Of a stretch of 27,039 nt of DNA, positions 9,069-16,272 are shown piece by piece. A model generated the notes under the pieces. That model saw only the letters and a list, made by a program, of their open reading frames with translations. It was not told the DNA's origin and searched no databases. Made by a program: the position numbers and the translations under genes. Source of the stretch: RUG721 sp040307385 (GTDB lineage: Bacteria; Actinomycetota; Coriobacteriia; Coriobacteriales; Atopobiaceae); contig JAWRJQ010000053.1 in assembly GCA_040307385.1 (NCBI GenBank), forward strand, positions 1 through 27,039, given 5' to 3'. Every line of letters starts with the position of its first letter. Position 1 is the stretch's first letter.

Positions 9069-9102
9069 CGGCCCCGTCCGCGCGACCGGGGCCGTGCCTT
9101 TC
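9069..9102 (+). terminator. Terminator after guaD
   Basis: CGGCCCCG (9069-9076) pairs with CGGGGCCG (9087-9094) around a 10-base loop, followed by TGCCTTTC. It starts 11 bases after the guaD stop. Confidence 0.6.
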
Positions 9103-9160
9103 GAGCGGAACCTCGGCGCATTCAGCCGGCGTCGTGCCCCGAGCGTGTCCGTCTGCGTCT

Positions 9161-9202
9161 ATTGTTCAGGACAGGTTCGGGCATGGTTTTGTCTCGAACA
9201 AT
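9161..9202. repeat. Inverted repeat / stem-loop in guaD-xdhA gap
   Basis: ATTGTTC (9161-9167) and GAACAAT (9196-9202) are perfect inverted copies. A second pair, GACA (9170-9173) and TGTC (9190-9193), continues the stem after a 2-base mismatch. There is no T run, so it is not an obvious terminator. It could be an RNA structure or part of a dispersed intergenic repeat. Confidence 0.45.
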
Positions 9203-9236
9203 CGACCGAGACGGGCACGCTGCGCCCATACGATGC

Positions 9237-9334
9237 AATCCGTGCAGGTCTCGCGCGTGTGCGCGTTGAGACTTCCGCAGGCATCTCGTGCCTGCCCTTG
9301 ATAAGCCGCGCAGGTCTCGCGCGTGTGCGCGTTG
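9237..9334. repeat. 25-bp direct repeat, two copies 66 bases apart
   Basis: GCAGGTCTCGCGCGTGTGCG followed by CGTTG occurs identically at 9244-9268 and 9310-9334. The similarity extends 7 bases upstream of each copy with two mismatches. The 66-base period is a multiple of three. The minus strand here has an open frame with repeated NAHTRETC and CxxC motifs but no convincing start. The whole 9058-9563 gap (506 bases) otherwise shows a terminator, a stem-loop and the xdhA regulatory box. Confidence 0.7.
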
Positions 9335-9488
9335 CGACCCCTCGGCGTGCGGCATCCGGCGCAGATGGGGGCTTCCGTTCCCCTCATGCAGGCGTTATAT
9401 TTCTGCATAACGAACGACCAGCTCAAAGGGCTGATTCGGGCACAGGAGACAAACGGTTATCCACGCTTTTGCGCCGCTCGCCGCATTC

Positions 9489-9546
9489 TGGACACGGGTG
9501 CGGCCGTAGGAGCTAACATTTTGTTTGTAGGGAAAACTTTTCTTTT
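9489..9546 (+). promoter_or_regulatory. Putative xdhA promoter with shared AT-rich box
   Basis: AACATTTTGTTTG at 9515-9527 matches AACTTTTTGTTTG found before ygeY in 12 of 13 positions and AACTTTTTGTATG before ygeX in 11 of 13. A possible -35 TGGACA (9489-9494) and -10 TAACAT (9514-9519) with a long 19-base spacer would place the box over and just after the -10. The box is well supported by recurrence; the promoter hexamers are weak. A second AT-rich stretch (9533-9546) lies next to the ribosome binding site. Confidence 0.5.
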
Positions 9547-9563
9547 AGGAGAGGACGCACAAC

Positions 9564-11906
9564 ATGGAAAAGTTGAGGGAGGTCGGCAAACCCGTCGTGC
9601 GCGTCGATGCCTATGACAAGGTCACGGGACGGGCGATGTTCACCGACGATCTCTGTCCCAAGCCCTGCCTGGAGGCGCGTATCCTGCATGCGACGATCGG
9701 CAACGGCTTGGTCACATCCATCGACACGTCGGAGGCGCTGAAGGTTCCCGGCGTGGTTGGCATCTTTACCTGCTTCGATGTCCCCAAGCATTCCTATCCT
9801 GTGGCGGGACACCCCTGGTACGCGGATTCCCGTGCCGAGAAACGGGACCTTCCCGACCGCAGGCTCCTGGACGAGCGCGTGCGCATCTATGGCGATAACA
9901 TCGCCGCCGTGGTGGCGGAGGACACCGTGGCATGCGATCGGGCTCTCAAGCTCATCAAGGTCGAGTACGAGGAATGGCCCGTCGTCTACGATCCCAAGGA
10001 GGCCCTGGCGGACACCGAGCATCCCGTGCAGGAGAGCAAGCCCGACAACCTGGTGGCCCATACCCTGGCGCAGACGAGCGAGGAGCAGCTTGCCGAGGAA
10101 GGCTACTCCTCCGTCGAGGAGGCTCTGGCGGACCCCGCCTACCACCACTACAAGCTGCACATGGACACCGGCGAGCAGAGCCAGGTCCACATCGAGGTGT
10201 GCACCTCCTACTGCTACGAGGAGGCGGGCAAGATCGTCTGCGTCTCCTCCACCCAGATCCCCCACATCTGCCGGCGCATCATCGGCCAGGCCCTGGGCAT
10301 CCCCTGGGGCGATGTCCGCGTCATCAAGCCCTATATCGGCGGCGGTTTCGGCACCAAGCAGGATATCCACTACGAGCCCCTGAACGCCTGGCTGTGCAAG
10401 CAGGTGGGCGGTCGCCCCGTGAGGCTCGAGCTCACGCGCGAAGAGGTCTTCTACGCCACGAGCGGACGTCAGCCCAAGAGCTTCGACGTGGAGGCCAGCG
10501 TGGACGACGACATGCAGCTGCGTGCCCGCTCCATCAAGGCGTGGTCCAACACGGGCGGCTACATCCACCACGGACACGCGCTGGTGCTCAACTCCGTGAA
10601 CTCCTTCCGCTGGCTGTACCACCGGTGCGAGAAGGCCGTCTCCTGCGAGGCGTGGACCGTCCACACCAACGGCCCGCACACGGGCGCCATGCGCGCCTAC
10701 GGCGTGCCCGAGGGCGTGTGGGCCGCCGAGTGCCTCATGAGCGACATCGCCTACGACAAGGGCTGGGACGGCGTCGAGTTCCGCATGAAGAACGCCATCT
10801 ACGAGGGTTTCGTTGACGAGTTCAGCCCGGGGAACTACATCTCCGCGCGCACCTGCGGCCTGCCCGCATGCGTGGAGAAGGGCAAGGCTTACATCGATTG
10901 GGACAAGAAGAAGCAGGAGTACGCCAACGAGACGGGCCCCATCCGTCACGGCGTGGGCGTGTCGTTCTTCGTCTACAAGACCGCCGTCGCCCCCTTCGCC
11001 TTGGAGACCGCAACGGCTGCCATCACGCTCAACCAGGACGGAAGCTTCCAGGTGCAGATGGGCGCCACCGAGATCGGCCAGGGTGCCGACACCGTCTTCT
11101 GCCAGATGGCCGCGGAGGCCATCGGCGTGGACACCGAGGACATCCACATCACCTCGACGCAGGACACCGACATCTCTCCGTACGACTCGGGCGCCTACGC
11201 GTCGCGTCAGACCTACGTCTCCGGCACCGCCCTGAAGCAGGCTGGCGAGAAGCTGCGCACGCAGATCCTCGACTACGCCGCATACCTCTATCCCAACGCA
11301 CAGGGCGGCCTCACCCTCCGCGACCACGCCATCTTCGACAACGTGGGCAACGAGGTCTGCACCCTGGGCTCCCTCGCCCTCGAGGCCTACTACAACATGG
11401 AGCACAACGATCAGCTCCATGCCCATGAAACCGTGACGCTGCACACCAACGCCTTCGCCGTGGGCTGCACCTTCGTCGACGTCACCGTCGACATGCCGCT
11501 CGGCCAGGTCACGATCAACAACATCATCAGCGTCCAGGACAACGGCCGCCTCATCAACCCCAAGCTCGTGGAGCAGCAGGTCCACGGCGGCATGGGCCAG
11601 TCCATCGGCTTCGGCCTCTACGAGGAGCTGCTCGTGGATCCCAAGAACGCGCGCGTGCTCAATCCCACGCTGCTCGACTACAAGATCCCCACCACGATGG
11701 ACATCCCCGACCTCGAGGCCCAGTTCATCGAGACCGACGATCCCACCGGCCCCTACGGCAACAAGGCGGTCGGCGAGACGCCCATCATCTCGCCCGCACC
11801 GGCCATCCGCGACGCCATCCTCGATGCGACCGGCGTCAAGTTCTATCAAATGCCGATGACCCCTCAGCGTCTCTTCGAGGGATTCAAGAAGGAGGGTCTC
11901 ATCTAA
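9564..11906 (+). CDS. xdhA: Xanthine dehydrogenase, molybdopterin-binding subunit
   Basis: Large catalytic subunit, 780 aa, of a three-subunit xanthine dehydrogenase. An N-terminal 'ald-Xan-dh' domain (from about residue 10, GKPVVRVDAYDKVTGRAMF) is followed by the molybdopterin domains. These carry IGGGFGTKQD, GAMRAYGVPEG, GATEIGQGADTVFCQ and YDSGAYASRQTYVSG. The C-terminal KAVGET holds Glu738, the expected catalytic base. The Arg in GAMRAYG is the position that helps orient the purine in known xanthine dehydrogenases. E. coli XdhA is about 750 aa, so the length is normal. AGGAGAGG at about 9547-9554 gives the ATG at 9564. The TAA stop overlaps the ATG of xdhB by one base. It would oxidise hypoxanthine/xanthine to urate, or run the other way under reducing conditions. 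Confidence 0.93.
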   Translation: MEKLREVGKPVVRVDAYDKVTGRAMFTDDLCPKPCLEARILHATIGNGLVTSIDTSEALKVPGVVGIFTCFDVPKHSYPVAGHPWYADSRAEKRDLPDRRLLDERVRIYGDNIAAVVAEDTVACDRALKLIKVEYEEWPVVYDPKEALADTEHPVQESKPDNLVAHTLAQTSEEQLAEEGYSSVEEALADPAYHHYKLHMDTGEQSQVHIEVCTSYCYEEAGKIVCVSSTQIPHICRRIIGQALGIPWGDVRVIKPYIGGGFGTKQDIHYEPLNAWLCKQVGGRPVRLELTREEVFYATSGRQPKSFDVEASVDDDMQLRARSIKAWSNTGGYIHHGHALVLNSVNSFRWLYHRCEKAVSCEAWTVHTNGPHTGAMRAYGVPEGVWAAECLMSDIAYDKGWDGVEFRMKNAIYEGFVDEFSPGNYISARTCGLPACVEKGKAYIDWDKKKQEYANETGPIRHGVGVSFFVYKTAVAPFALETATAAITLNQDGSFQVQMGATEIGQGADTVFCQMAAEAIGVDTEDIHITSTQDTDISPYDSGAYASRQTYVSGTALKQAGEKLRTQILDYAAYLYPNAQGGLTLRDHAIFDNVGNEVCTLGSLALEAYYNMEHNDQLHAHETVTLHTNAFAVGCTFVDVTVDMPLGQVTINNIISVQDNGRLINPKLVEQQVHGGMGQSIGFGLYEELLVDPKNARVLNPTLLDYKIPTTMDIPDLEAQFIETDDPTGPYGNKAVGETPIISPAPAIRDAILDATGVKFYQMPMTPQRLFEGFKKEGLI

Positions 11907-12787
11907 TGTATGACATCGAATCGCTGTACCAGGCAACCAGCGTCGCCGACGCCGTGAACGCGCTTGCGCAGGATCCCGAGGCCATCGTCATCGCCGGCGG
12001 CACCGACGTCCTCGTCAAGGTGCGCGAGGGCAAGCTCTCAGGCGCCCACCTCGTCTCCATCCACGAGCTGCACGACGAGCTCGACGGCGTGACGCTCGCC
12101 GACGACGGCACCGTCGAGATCGGGCCGATCACCTGGTTCCATCACGTGACCACGAGCCCCATCATCCAGCAGACGGTCCCCACCCTGGGCGACGCCTGCG
12201 ACACCCCCGGCGGCCCGCAGCTGCGCGTTTCGGGCACCATCGGCGGCAACGTCTGCAACGCTGCCACCTCGGCCGACTCCGCGTCCACGCTCTTCGCCTA
12301 CGGCGCCCTGCTCGACGTGGTGGGCCCCGCAGGCGCGCGCACCATCCCCATCGAGGAATGGTATGCGGGCCCCGGCAGGTCCACCAAGGCCCGTGACGAG
12401 CTGCTCGTCAAGATCCGCATCCCGAAGGATCGTTACGAGGGCTTCAGCGGCTACTACTTCAAGTACGGCAAGCGCCGTGCGCTCGAGATCGCGACCATGG
12501 GCTGCTGCTGTCTGGTCAAGCTCTCCGATGACAAGACCCGCGTCGACGACATCCGTCTCGCCTTCGGCGTCGCCGGGCCCACGCCCATGCGCGCGACGGG
12601 CGCCGAGGACGGCGTGCGCGGCCTCTCCGTTGCCGAGGCAGCCGAACGCATCGGCGAGCTGGCGCAGGCGGACACCAGCCCGCGCGACAGCTGGCGCGCG
12701 TCCAAGGAGTTCAGGCTCCAGCTCATCAAGGAGATGTCGAAGCGCTCGTTCATCGAGGCGGCGCGTAGGGGAGGGGCGGATATCTAA
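11906..12787 (+). CDS. xdhB: Xanthine dehydrogenase, FAD-binding subunit
   Basis: FAD subunit of 293 aa that passes electrons between the iron-sulfur subunit and NAD or another acceptor. The N-terminal flavin-binding motif IAGGTDVLVK lies at about 29-38 and the second, TIGGNVCNAATSADSA, at about 111-126. A 'CO dehydrogenase flavoprotein C-terminal' type segment follows (VKLSDDKTRVDDIRLAFGVAGPTPMRA). The start and stop codons overlap those of xdhA and xdhC by one base each, so the three subunits are probably made in equal amounts. E. coli XdhB is of similar length. Confidence 0.93.
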   Translation: MYDIESLYQATSVADAVNALAQDPEAIVIAGGTDVLVKVREGKLSGAHLVSIHELHDELDGVTLADDGTVEIGPITWFHHVTTSPIIQQTVPTLGDACDTPGGPQLRVSGTIGGNVCNAATSADSASTLFAYGALLDVVGPAGARTIPIEEWYAGPGRSTKARDELLVKIRIPKDRYEGFSGYYFKYGKRRALEIATMGCCCLVKLSDDKTRVDDIRLAFGVAGPTPMRATGAEDGVRGLSVAEAAERIGELAQADTSPRDSWRASKEFRLQLIKEMSKRSFIEAARRGGADI

Positions 12788-13296
12788 TGGACATGAAGAT
12801 CCTCACATGCACGGTCAACGGCCGTAAGGTGCAGGTCGGCTACGACCCGCGCGAGTCGCTCCTCGACACCCTGCGCAACCGGCTCAACCTCACGAGCGTC
12901 AAGCGCGGCTGCGAGGTGGGCGAGTGCGGCGCCTGCACCGTCCTCATCGACGGGGTGGCCACCGACACCTGCCTCTACCTCACCGAGTGGGCGGAGGGCA
13001 AGGAGATCCTCACCGTGGAGGGGCTCCAGGCCGCAGACGGGACGCTCCACCCGATCCAGCAGGCCTTCATCGACGAGTTCGCCGTCCAGTGCGGCTTCTG
13101 CATCCCCGGTCTCATCATGAGCACCGTCGAGATCGTCAACTCGGGTAAGAGCTACACGCGAGACGAGCTGCGCAAGCTCCTCTCGGGCCACCTCTGCCGC
13201 TGCACGGGCTATCAGAACATCATGAACGCGGTCGAGAAGGCCGTGGAGTTCTGCCATGAGCGCGTCGGGAGCGAGGATGAGGCCGTCACGGCCTAG
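12787..13296 (+). CDS. xdhC: Xanthine dehydrogenase, [2Fe-2S] subunit
   Basis: Small iron-sulfur subunit of 169 aa. The plant-type ferredoxin domain carries Cys42, Cys47, Cys50 and Cys62. The C-terminal helical domain carries Cys102 and Cys105 (QCGFC), then Cys137 and Cys139 (LCRCTGY). All eight cluster ligands are present. It resembles the N-terminal part of the fused enzyme at 56-2665, so this window encodes the same module in both fused and separate form. It overlaps xdhB by one base. Adenine deaminase begins 51 bases downstream. Confidence 0.93.
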   Translation: MDMKILTCTVNGRKVQVGYDPRESLLDTLRNRLNLTSVKRGCEVGECGACTVLIDGVATDTCLYLTEWAEGKEILTVEGLQAADGTLHPIQQAFIDEFAVQCGFCIPGLIMSTVEIVNSGKSYTRDELRKLLSGHLCRCTGYQNIMNAVEKAVEFCHERVGSEDEAVTA

Positions 13297-13347
13297 CTGC
13301 CGGGAGCCACGAGCCTTCGAACGCATACTCAGGAAGGAGTTCCCCTC

Positions 13348-15177
13348 ATGCTTAACAAGTTCTGCAAAGCACCCCTGTGGGAGTGCAACCGAACCCTCAT
13401 CAGGGTCGCGCAGGGCCAGGAGCCGGCCGATGCGGTCATCAGGCATGCCCGCTTGGTGAGCGTGACCACCCATGAGGTGCTGGAGGACACCGACATCGCT
13501 ATCGCATGCGGTCGCGTGGCCTATGTGGGTATCGCACCCTACACCGCCGAGCACTGCATCGGCGAGGGCACCCGCGTCATCGACGCGCAGGGCGCCTACG
13601 TGGCTCCCGGCTTCTTGGACGGCCACATCCATGTTGAGAGCTCCATGGTGGGCGTCGACGAGTATGCGCGCGCCGTGGTGCCCCATGGCACGACGGGCAT
13701 CTACTGGGATCCGCACGAGCTCTGCAACGTCACGGGGCTCGAGGGCGTGGCCGAGGTCGCCAAGGTGGCCCGCCTCGTCCCGCTCAAGGCCATGATCACC
13801 ACCCCCTCCTGCGTGCCGGCCGTCCCCGGCTTCGAGGACACCGGCGCCGAGATCACCGCCGCCGACATCAAGGAGACGATGGGCTGGGATTCGGTCGTCG
13901 GTCTCGGCGAGATGATGAACTACCCCGGCATCCTCGCCTGCCAGGATAACGCCATCGAGGAGGTCAACGAGACCCTCAAGGCTGGCGGTACGGCTACCGG
14001 CCATTACAGCGTCTGCGAGACCGACCGCGGGCTCAACGCCTACATCGCCTCGGGCGTCTCGTCCTGCCATGAGTCGATCCGCGCCGAGGATGTTCTCGCC
14101 AAGCTGCGCTTGGGCATGTACGCCCAGATCCGCGAGGGTTCCGCGTGGCAGAACCTGCACGATCTGGCACCCGCCGTCGCGCGCGGCGACATCGACACAC
14201 GCCTGTGCAACCTGGTCTCCGACGACAACCATCCCAACACGCTCGTCTCGGAGGGGCACCTCGACCGCATCCTGCGCATGGCCGTGTGCGAGGGCATCGA
14301 CCCCATCACGGCCATCCAGATGGTGACCATCAACGTGGCCGCCTACTTCCAGATGAGCGAGGACATGGGCTCCATCACACCGGGCAAGTGCGCCGACATC
14401 GTGTTCCTCGAGGATCTGGAGAACTTCCGCGTCACGCGCACGATCATCGACGGCGAGGTCGTGGCCGAGGACGGCCGTGCGCTCTTCGCATCCGGTTCCT
14501 ACGACTATCCCAGCTGGATGACCGACACCATGCATGTGGGCGTGGATATCAGCGAGAAGACCTTCCAGATCCCCGCCGTCGATGCCGCAGGCGCCGCGCT
14601 GCCGGGTACCTCCGCGCTCGTGCGCTCCATGCAGGTCGCTCCCGGCTCCACCATTGCGGGACAGGTGCAGGTGGAGGCCCCCATCGTGGACGGGCAGTTC
14701 GTGGCCGATCCCGAGAACGATCTCCTGAAGGTATTCGTCTTCGAGCGCCATCACGAGACGGGCACCTACGCGCATGGCTTCGTCAAGGGCTTCGGCATCC
14801 ACGGCGCGCTCGCGCAGACCGTGGCGCACGACGCCCACAACCTGCTCGTAGTGGGCGATAACGACGCCGACATGGCGCTCGCCGCCAAGACCCTCGTGGA
14901 GTGCGGCGGCGGCGAGGTGGCGGTCGAGGACGGCAAGATCCTGGGTCTCGTCAAGCTGCCCATCTGCGGTCTCATGAGCCCCGAACCCGTCGAGGACGTG
15001 GCCGCCGATGTCGAGCGCATCGAGGAGTCGTGGAAGGACATGGGCTGCACGATGCCCTCGCCGTTCATGACCATGGCCCTGCTCTCGCTGGCCTGCATTC
15101 CGAGCCTGCGCCTCACCAACCGCGGCTACGTGAACACCGACAGCTTCCAGTTCGAGGATCTGGTGGTGGAGGCGTAG
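13348..15177 (+). CDS. ade: Adenine deaminase
   Basis: Metal-dependent amidohydrolase of 609 aa converting adenine to hypoxanthine and ammonia. The family signature PGFLDGHIHVESS places metal ligands at His93 and His95. Further family segments are VPHGTTGIYWDPHELCNVTG, GLGEMMNYPG, GHYSVCETDRGLNAYIASGV with a metal His, and LVSDDNHPNTL with the active-site Asp. A C-terminal adenine-deaminase-specific domain follows (about 440-609, with GIHGALAQTVAHDAHNLLVVG). Length agrees with bacterial Ade. AGGAAGGAG at about 13331-13339 precedes the ATG. It follows xdhC closely, so hypoxanthine would be made alongside the enzyme that oxidises it. A strong hairpin ends the unit. Confidence 0.93.
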   Translation: MLNKFCKAPLWECNRTLIRVAQGQEPADAVIRHARLVSVTTHEVLEDTDIAIACGRVAYVGIAPYTAEHCIGEGTRVIDAQGAYVAPGFLDGHIHVESSMVGVDEYARAVVPHGTTGIYWDPHELCNVTGLEGVAEVAKVARLVPLKAMITTPSCVPAVPGFEDTGAEITAADIKETMGWDSVVGLGEMMNYPGILACQDNAIEEVNETLKAGGTATGHYSVCETDRGLNAYIASGVSSCHESIRAEDVLAKLRLGMYAQIREGSAWQNLHDLAPAVARGDIDTRLCNLVSDDNHPNTLVSEGHLDRILRMAVCEGIDPITAIQMVTINVAAYFQMSEDMGSITPGKCADIVFLEDLENFRVTRTIIDGEVVAEDGRALFASGSYDYPSWMTDTMHVGVDISEKTFQIPAVDAAGAALPGTSALVRSMQVAPGSTIAGQVQVEAPIVDGQFVADPENDLLKVFVFERHHETGTYAHGFVKGFGIHGALAQTVAHDAHNLLVVGDNDADMALAAKTLVECGGGEVAVEDGKILGLVKLPICGLMSPEPVEDVAADVERIEESWKDMGCTMPSPFMTMALLSLACIPSLRLTNRGYVNTDSFQFEDLVVEA

Positions 15178-15203
15178 GCACGCGCCCTCATTGTTTTCCT
15201 GTA

Positions 15204-15245
15204 GACACGCCCACCTTGGACCGACCGAGGTGGGCGTGTCCCTAT
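15204..15245 (+). terminator. Terminator after xdhABC-ade
   Basis: GACACGCCCACCT (15204-15216) pairs perfectly with AGGTGGGCGTGTC (15228-15240), a 13-bp stem with an 11-base loop. The tail CCTATCCC is poor in T, but the stem is the strongest in this gap and lies 26 bases after the ade stop. Confidence 0.65.
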
Positions 15246-15293
15246 CCCGTTCCTATCACACCCATCTCCCGCATTCATCACATTCTCATCCCA

Positions 15294-15389
15294 AAACTAC
15301 GCATTAGTTCTCTCTACAGAGGTTTTGCCCGCATGTTATCTGGGCTTTTGTCCCGCTCTTTTTTCTGAGAGAAAACTAATGTGTAGTTT
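15294..15389. repeat. 96-bp palindromic (MITE-like) element
   Basis: AAACTACGCATTAGTT (15294-15309) and AACTAATGTGTAGTTT (15374-15389) are inverted copies matching at 15 of 16 bases. CTCTC/GAGAG pairs extend the arms inward after a small offset. The inner part is T-rich and AT-richer than the flanking genes. No gene is seen inside. It may be a small non-autonomous mobile element or a long RNA hairpin. Its right arm merges into the tandem repeats that follow. Confidence 0.55.
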
Positions 15390-15464
15390 GGGGGGGTCAT
15401 CGACCCGCGGTGTAGTTTGGGGGGTTCTCGACCAGCGGTGTAGTTTGGAGGTTCTCGACCCGCG
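15381..15464. repeat. Three tandem ~28-bp repeats (GTGTAGTTTGG units)
   Basis: Units lie at 15381-15409, 15410-15437 and 15438-15464 (29, 28 and 27 bases). Each starts GTGTAGTTTGG and ends CGACCCGCG or CGACCAGCG. They differ mainly in the length of the G run and in TCAT versus TTCT. They abut without spacers, so this is not a CRISPR array. The 15178-15554 gap (377 bases) otherwise holds the ade terminator, the palindromic element and a hairpin facing the minus-strand gene. Confidence 0.75.
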
Positions 15465-15506
15465 CCTCACATCCCGCTTACTGCACGTGCAGCGCAGCGC
15501 GGAAAG

Positions 15507-15526
15507 CCGCCCGCTGTGCGGGTCGG
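15507..15526 (-). terminator. Possible terminator of minus-strand hypothetical gene
   Basis: On the minus strand CCGACCCGC and GCGGGCGG form a hairpin with a 3-base loop and one bulge, followed by CTTTCC. It sits about 30 bases beyond the stop codon of the minus-strand gene. Confidence 0.4.
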
Positions 15527-15554
15527 GCAAGAACCGGTGTTGCCTGCAGCGGCT

Positions 15555-16019
15555 CTACCAGCTCACGATGATGGTGCTGTCGTCTAAGCTTGCGTTGCCG
15601 TATGCGCCCTCGCCGGTCTGCACGTCGAAGCCCTGGCGCTTGAGGTCGTGCACGAACTTGGCCAAGCGCGCGCTGTACGTGTTGAGCAGCCGCGCGGTCT
15701 GGCGCGGCGAGATGAGGTCCTGCTCCCGCCCGTAGATGATGTCGCAGATGGCGTCGGCGACGGCCGTGTTGCTGTTGGCGGCGAGGTCGCTGTAGAAGGA
15801 GTTGCCGCTGCCCGCGCCATCCTGGCTGCCGGGCGCGAACTTCACGGCGAGCGAGCTGCGGCCATAGGTGGCATAGGTGCGGATGCGCGTGTCGGTGCGT
15901 CCCTCCGCGTTGCGCAGCGCCCAGGAGAGGGCGCTGTCCGAGAGCGTATCGGCCTCGGCCCGCTCGCGGCCGGGCGTGGCGGCATCGGTGAGCTGACGAG
16001 CCTCTGCAGCGCTGATCAT
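15555..16019 (-). CDS. Hypothetical protein, 154 aa
   Basis: I do not recognise this family. It is the only minus-strand gene I support. The chosen ATG (16017-16019 on the + strand) has GGAGG four bases upstream (complement of 16024-16028). The open frame continues upstream to 16352, but that part crosses the ygeX control region and looks non-coding. The predicted protein has no signal peptide or membrane segment. It has a Glu/Arg-rich N-terminal third, a Gly/Ser/Asn-rich centre (QDGAGSGNSFYSDLAANSNT) and a helical Arg/Lys-rich segment (SPRQTARLLNTYSARLAKFVHDLKRQGFD, seen as blocks of under 20 residues). It ends in DDSTIIVSW. It lies next to repeats and divergent from ygeX. A DNA-binding or toxin-like role cannot be claimed from sequence. 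Confidence 0.6.
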   Translation of the reverse strand: MISAAEARQLTDAATPGRERAEADTLSDSALSWALRNAEGRTDTRIRTYATYGRSSLAVKFAPGSQDGAGSGNSFYSDLAANSNTAVADAICDIIYGREQDLISPRQTARLLNTYSARLAKFVHDLKRQGFDVQTGEGAYGNASLDDSTIIVSW

Positions 16020-16184
16020 GGATCCTCCGTTCGGTTGCCGTGGCATCGACTCTACCATACGACGCGTGCACGAATCCGCGCCCGGCTCGGCACAACCCCC
16101 GTCCGCAGGCTCAAACATCACGCTGGCAGATGCGCGCGGCATCCTTTCACGCACGCCGCCCGAGCAGTGGTACAAAGAGAGAGG

Positions 16185-16227
16185 CAAACTTTTTGTATGA
16201 CTCATAACAAAAAGTCTAGTATTTGTC
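16185..16227. promoter_or_regulatory. Perfect inverted repeat (candidate operator) before ygeX
   Basis: ACTTTTTGT (16188-16196) and ACAAAAAGT (16207-16215) are perfect 9-bp inverted copies separated by 10 bases. CAAACTTTTTGTATGA here matches the box before ygeY (minus strand) at 15 of 16 positions, and ACAAAAAGTCT followed by TA recurs there as ACAATAAGTCT. It lies 58-86 bases before the ygeX start, in the divergent gap with the minus-strand gene. Promoter hexamers nearby (TTGTAT 16193, TAGTAT 16217) are weak. Nothing else is seen in 16020-16272. Confidence 0.65.
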
Positions 16228-16272
16228 GGCTCGACAGTGCCATCGCGATGGCAAGAGAGGGAGGCTGCAAGC

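Noticed and set aside
9166..9426. 86-codon minus-strand ORF with repeated NAHTRETC and CxxC motifs
   Set aside because: It starts at TTG with no ribosome binding site, and its repetition follows from the underlying 25-bp DNA repeat. I keep the repeat but not a gene.
9058..9563. Possible riboswitch (molybdenum cofactor or purine type) upstream of xdhA
   Set aside because: I could not match conserved cores or the expected helices. The structured parts are explained by the terminator, the direct repeat and one stem-loop.
9513..11936. 807-codon open frame on the minus strand opposite xdhA, and a similar 808-codon frame at 4764-7190
   Set aside because: They are antisense shadows caused by high GC and few stop codons. 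Their His/Val/Gly/Asp/Arg-rich products match no family, while the + strand frames carry full enzyme motifs.
15381..15464. Tandem repeats considered as a CRISPR array
   Set aside because: The units touch each other without unique spacers, vary in length and have no cas genes nearby.
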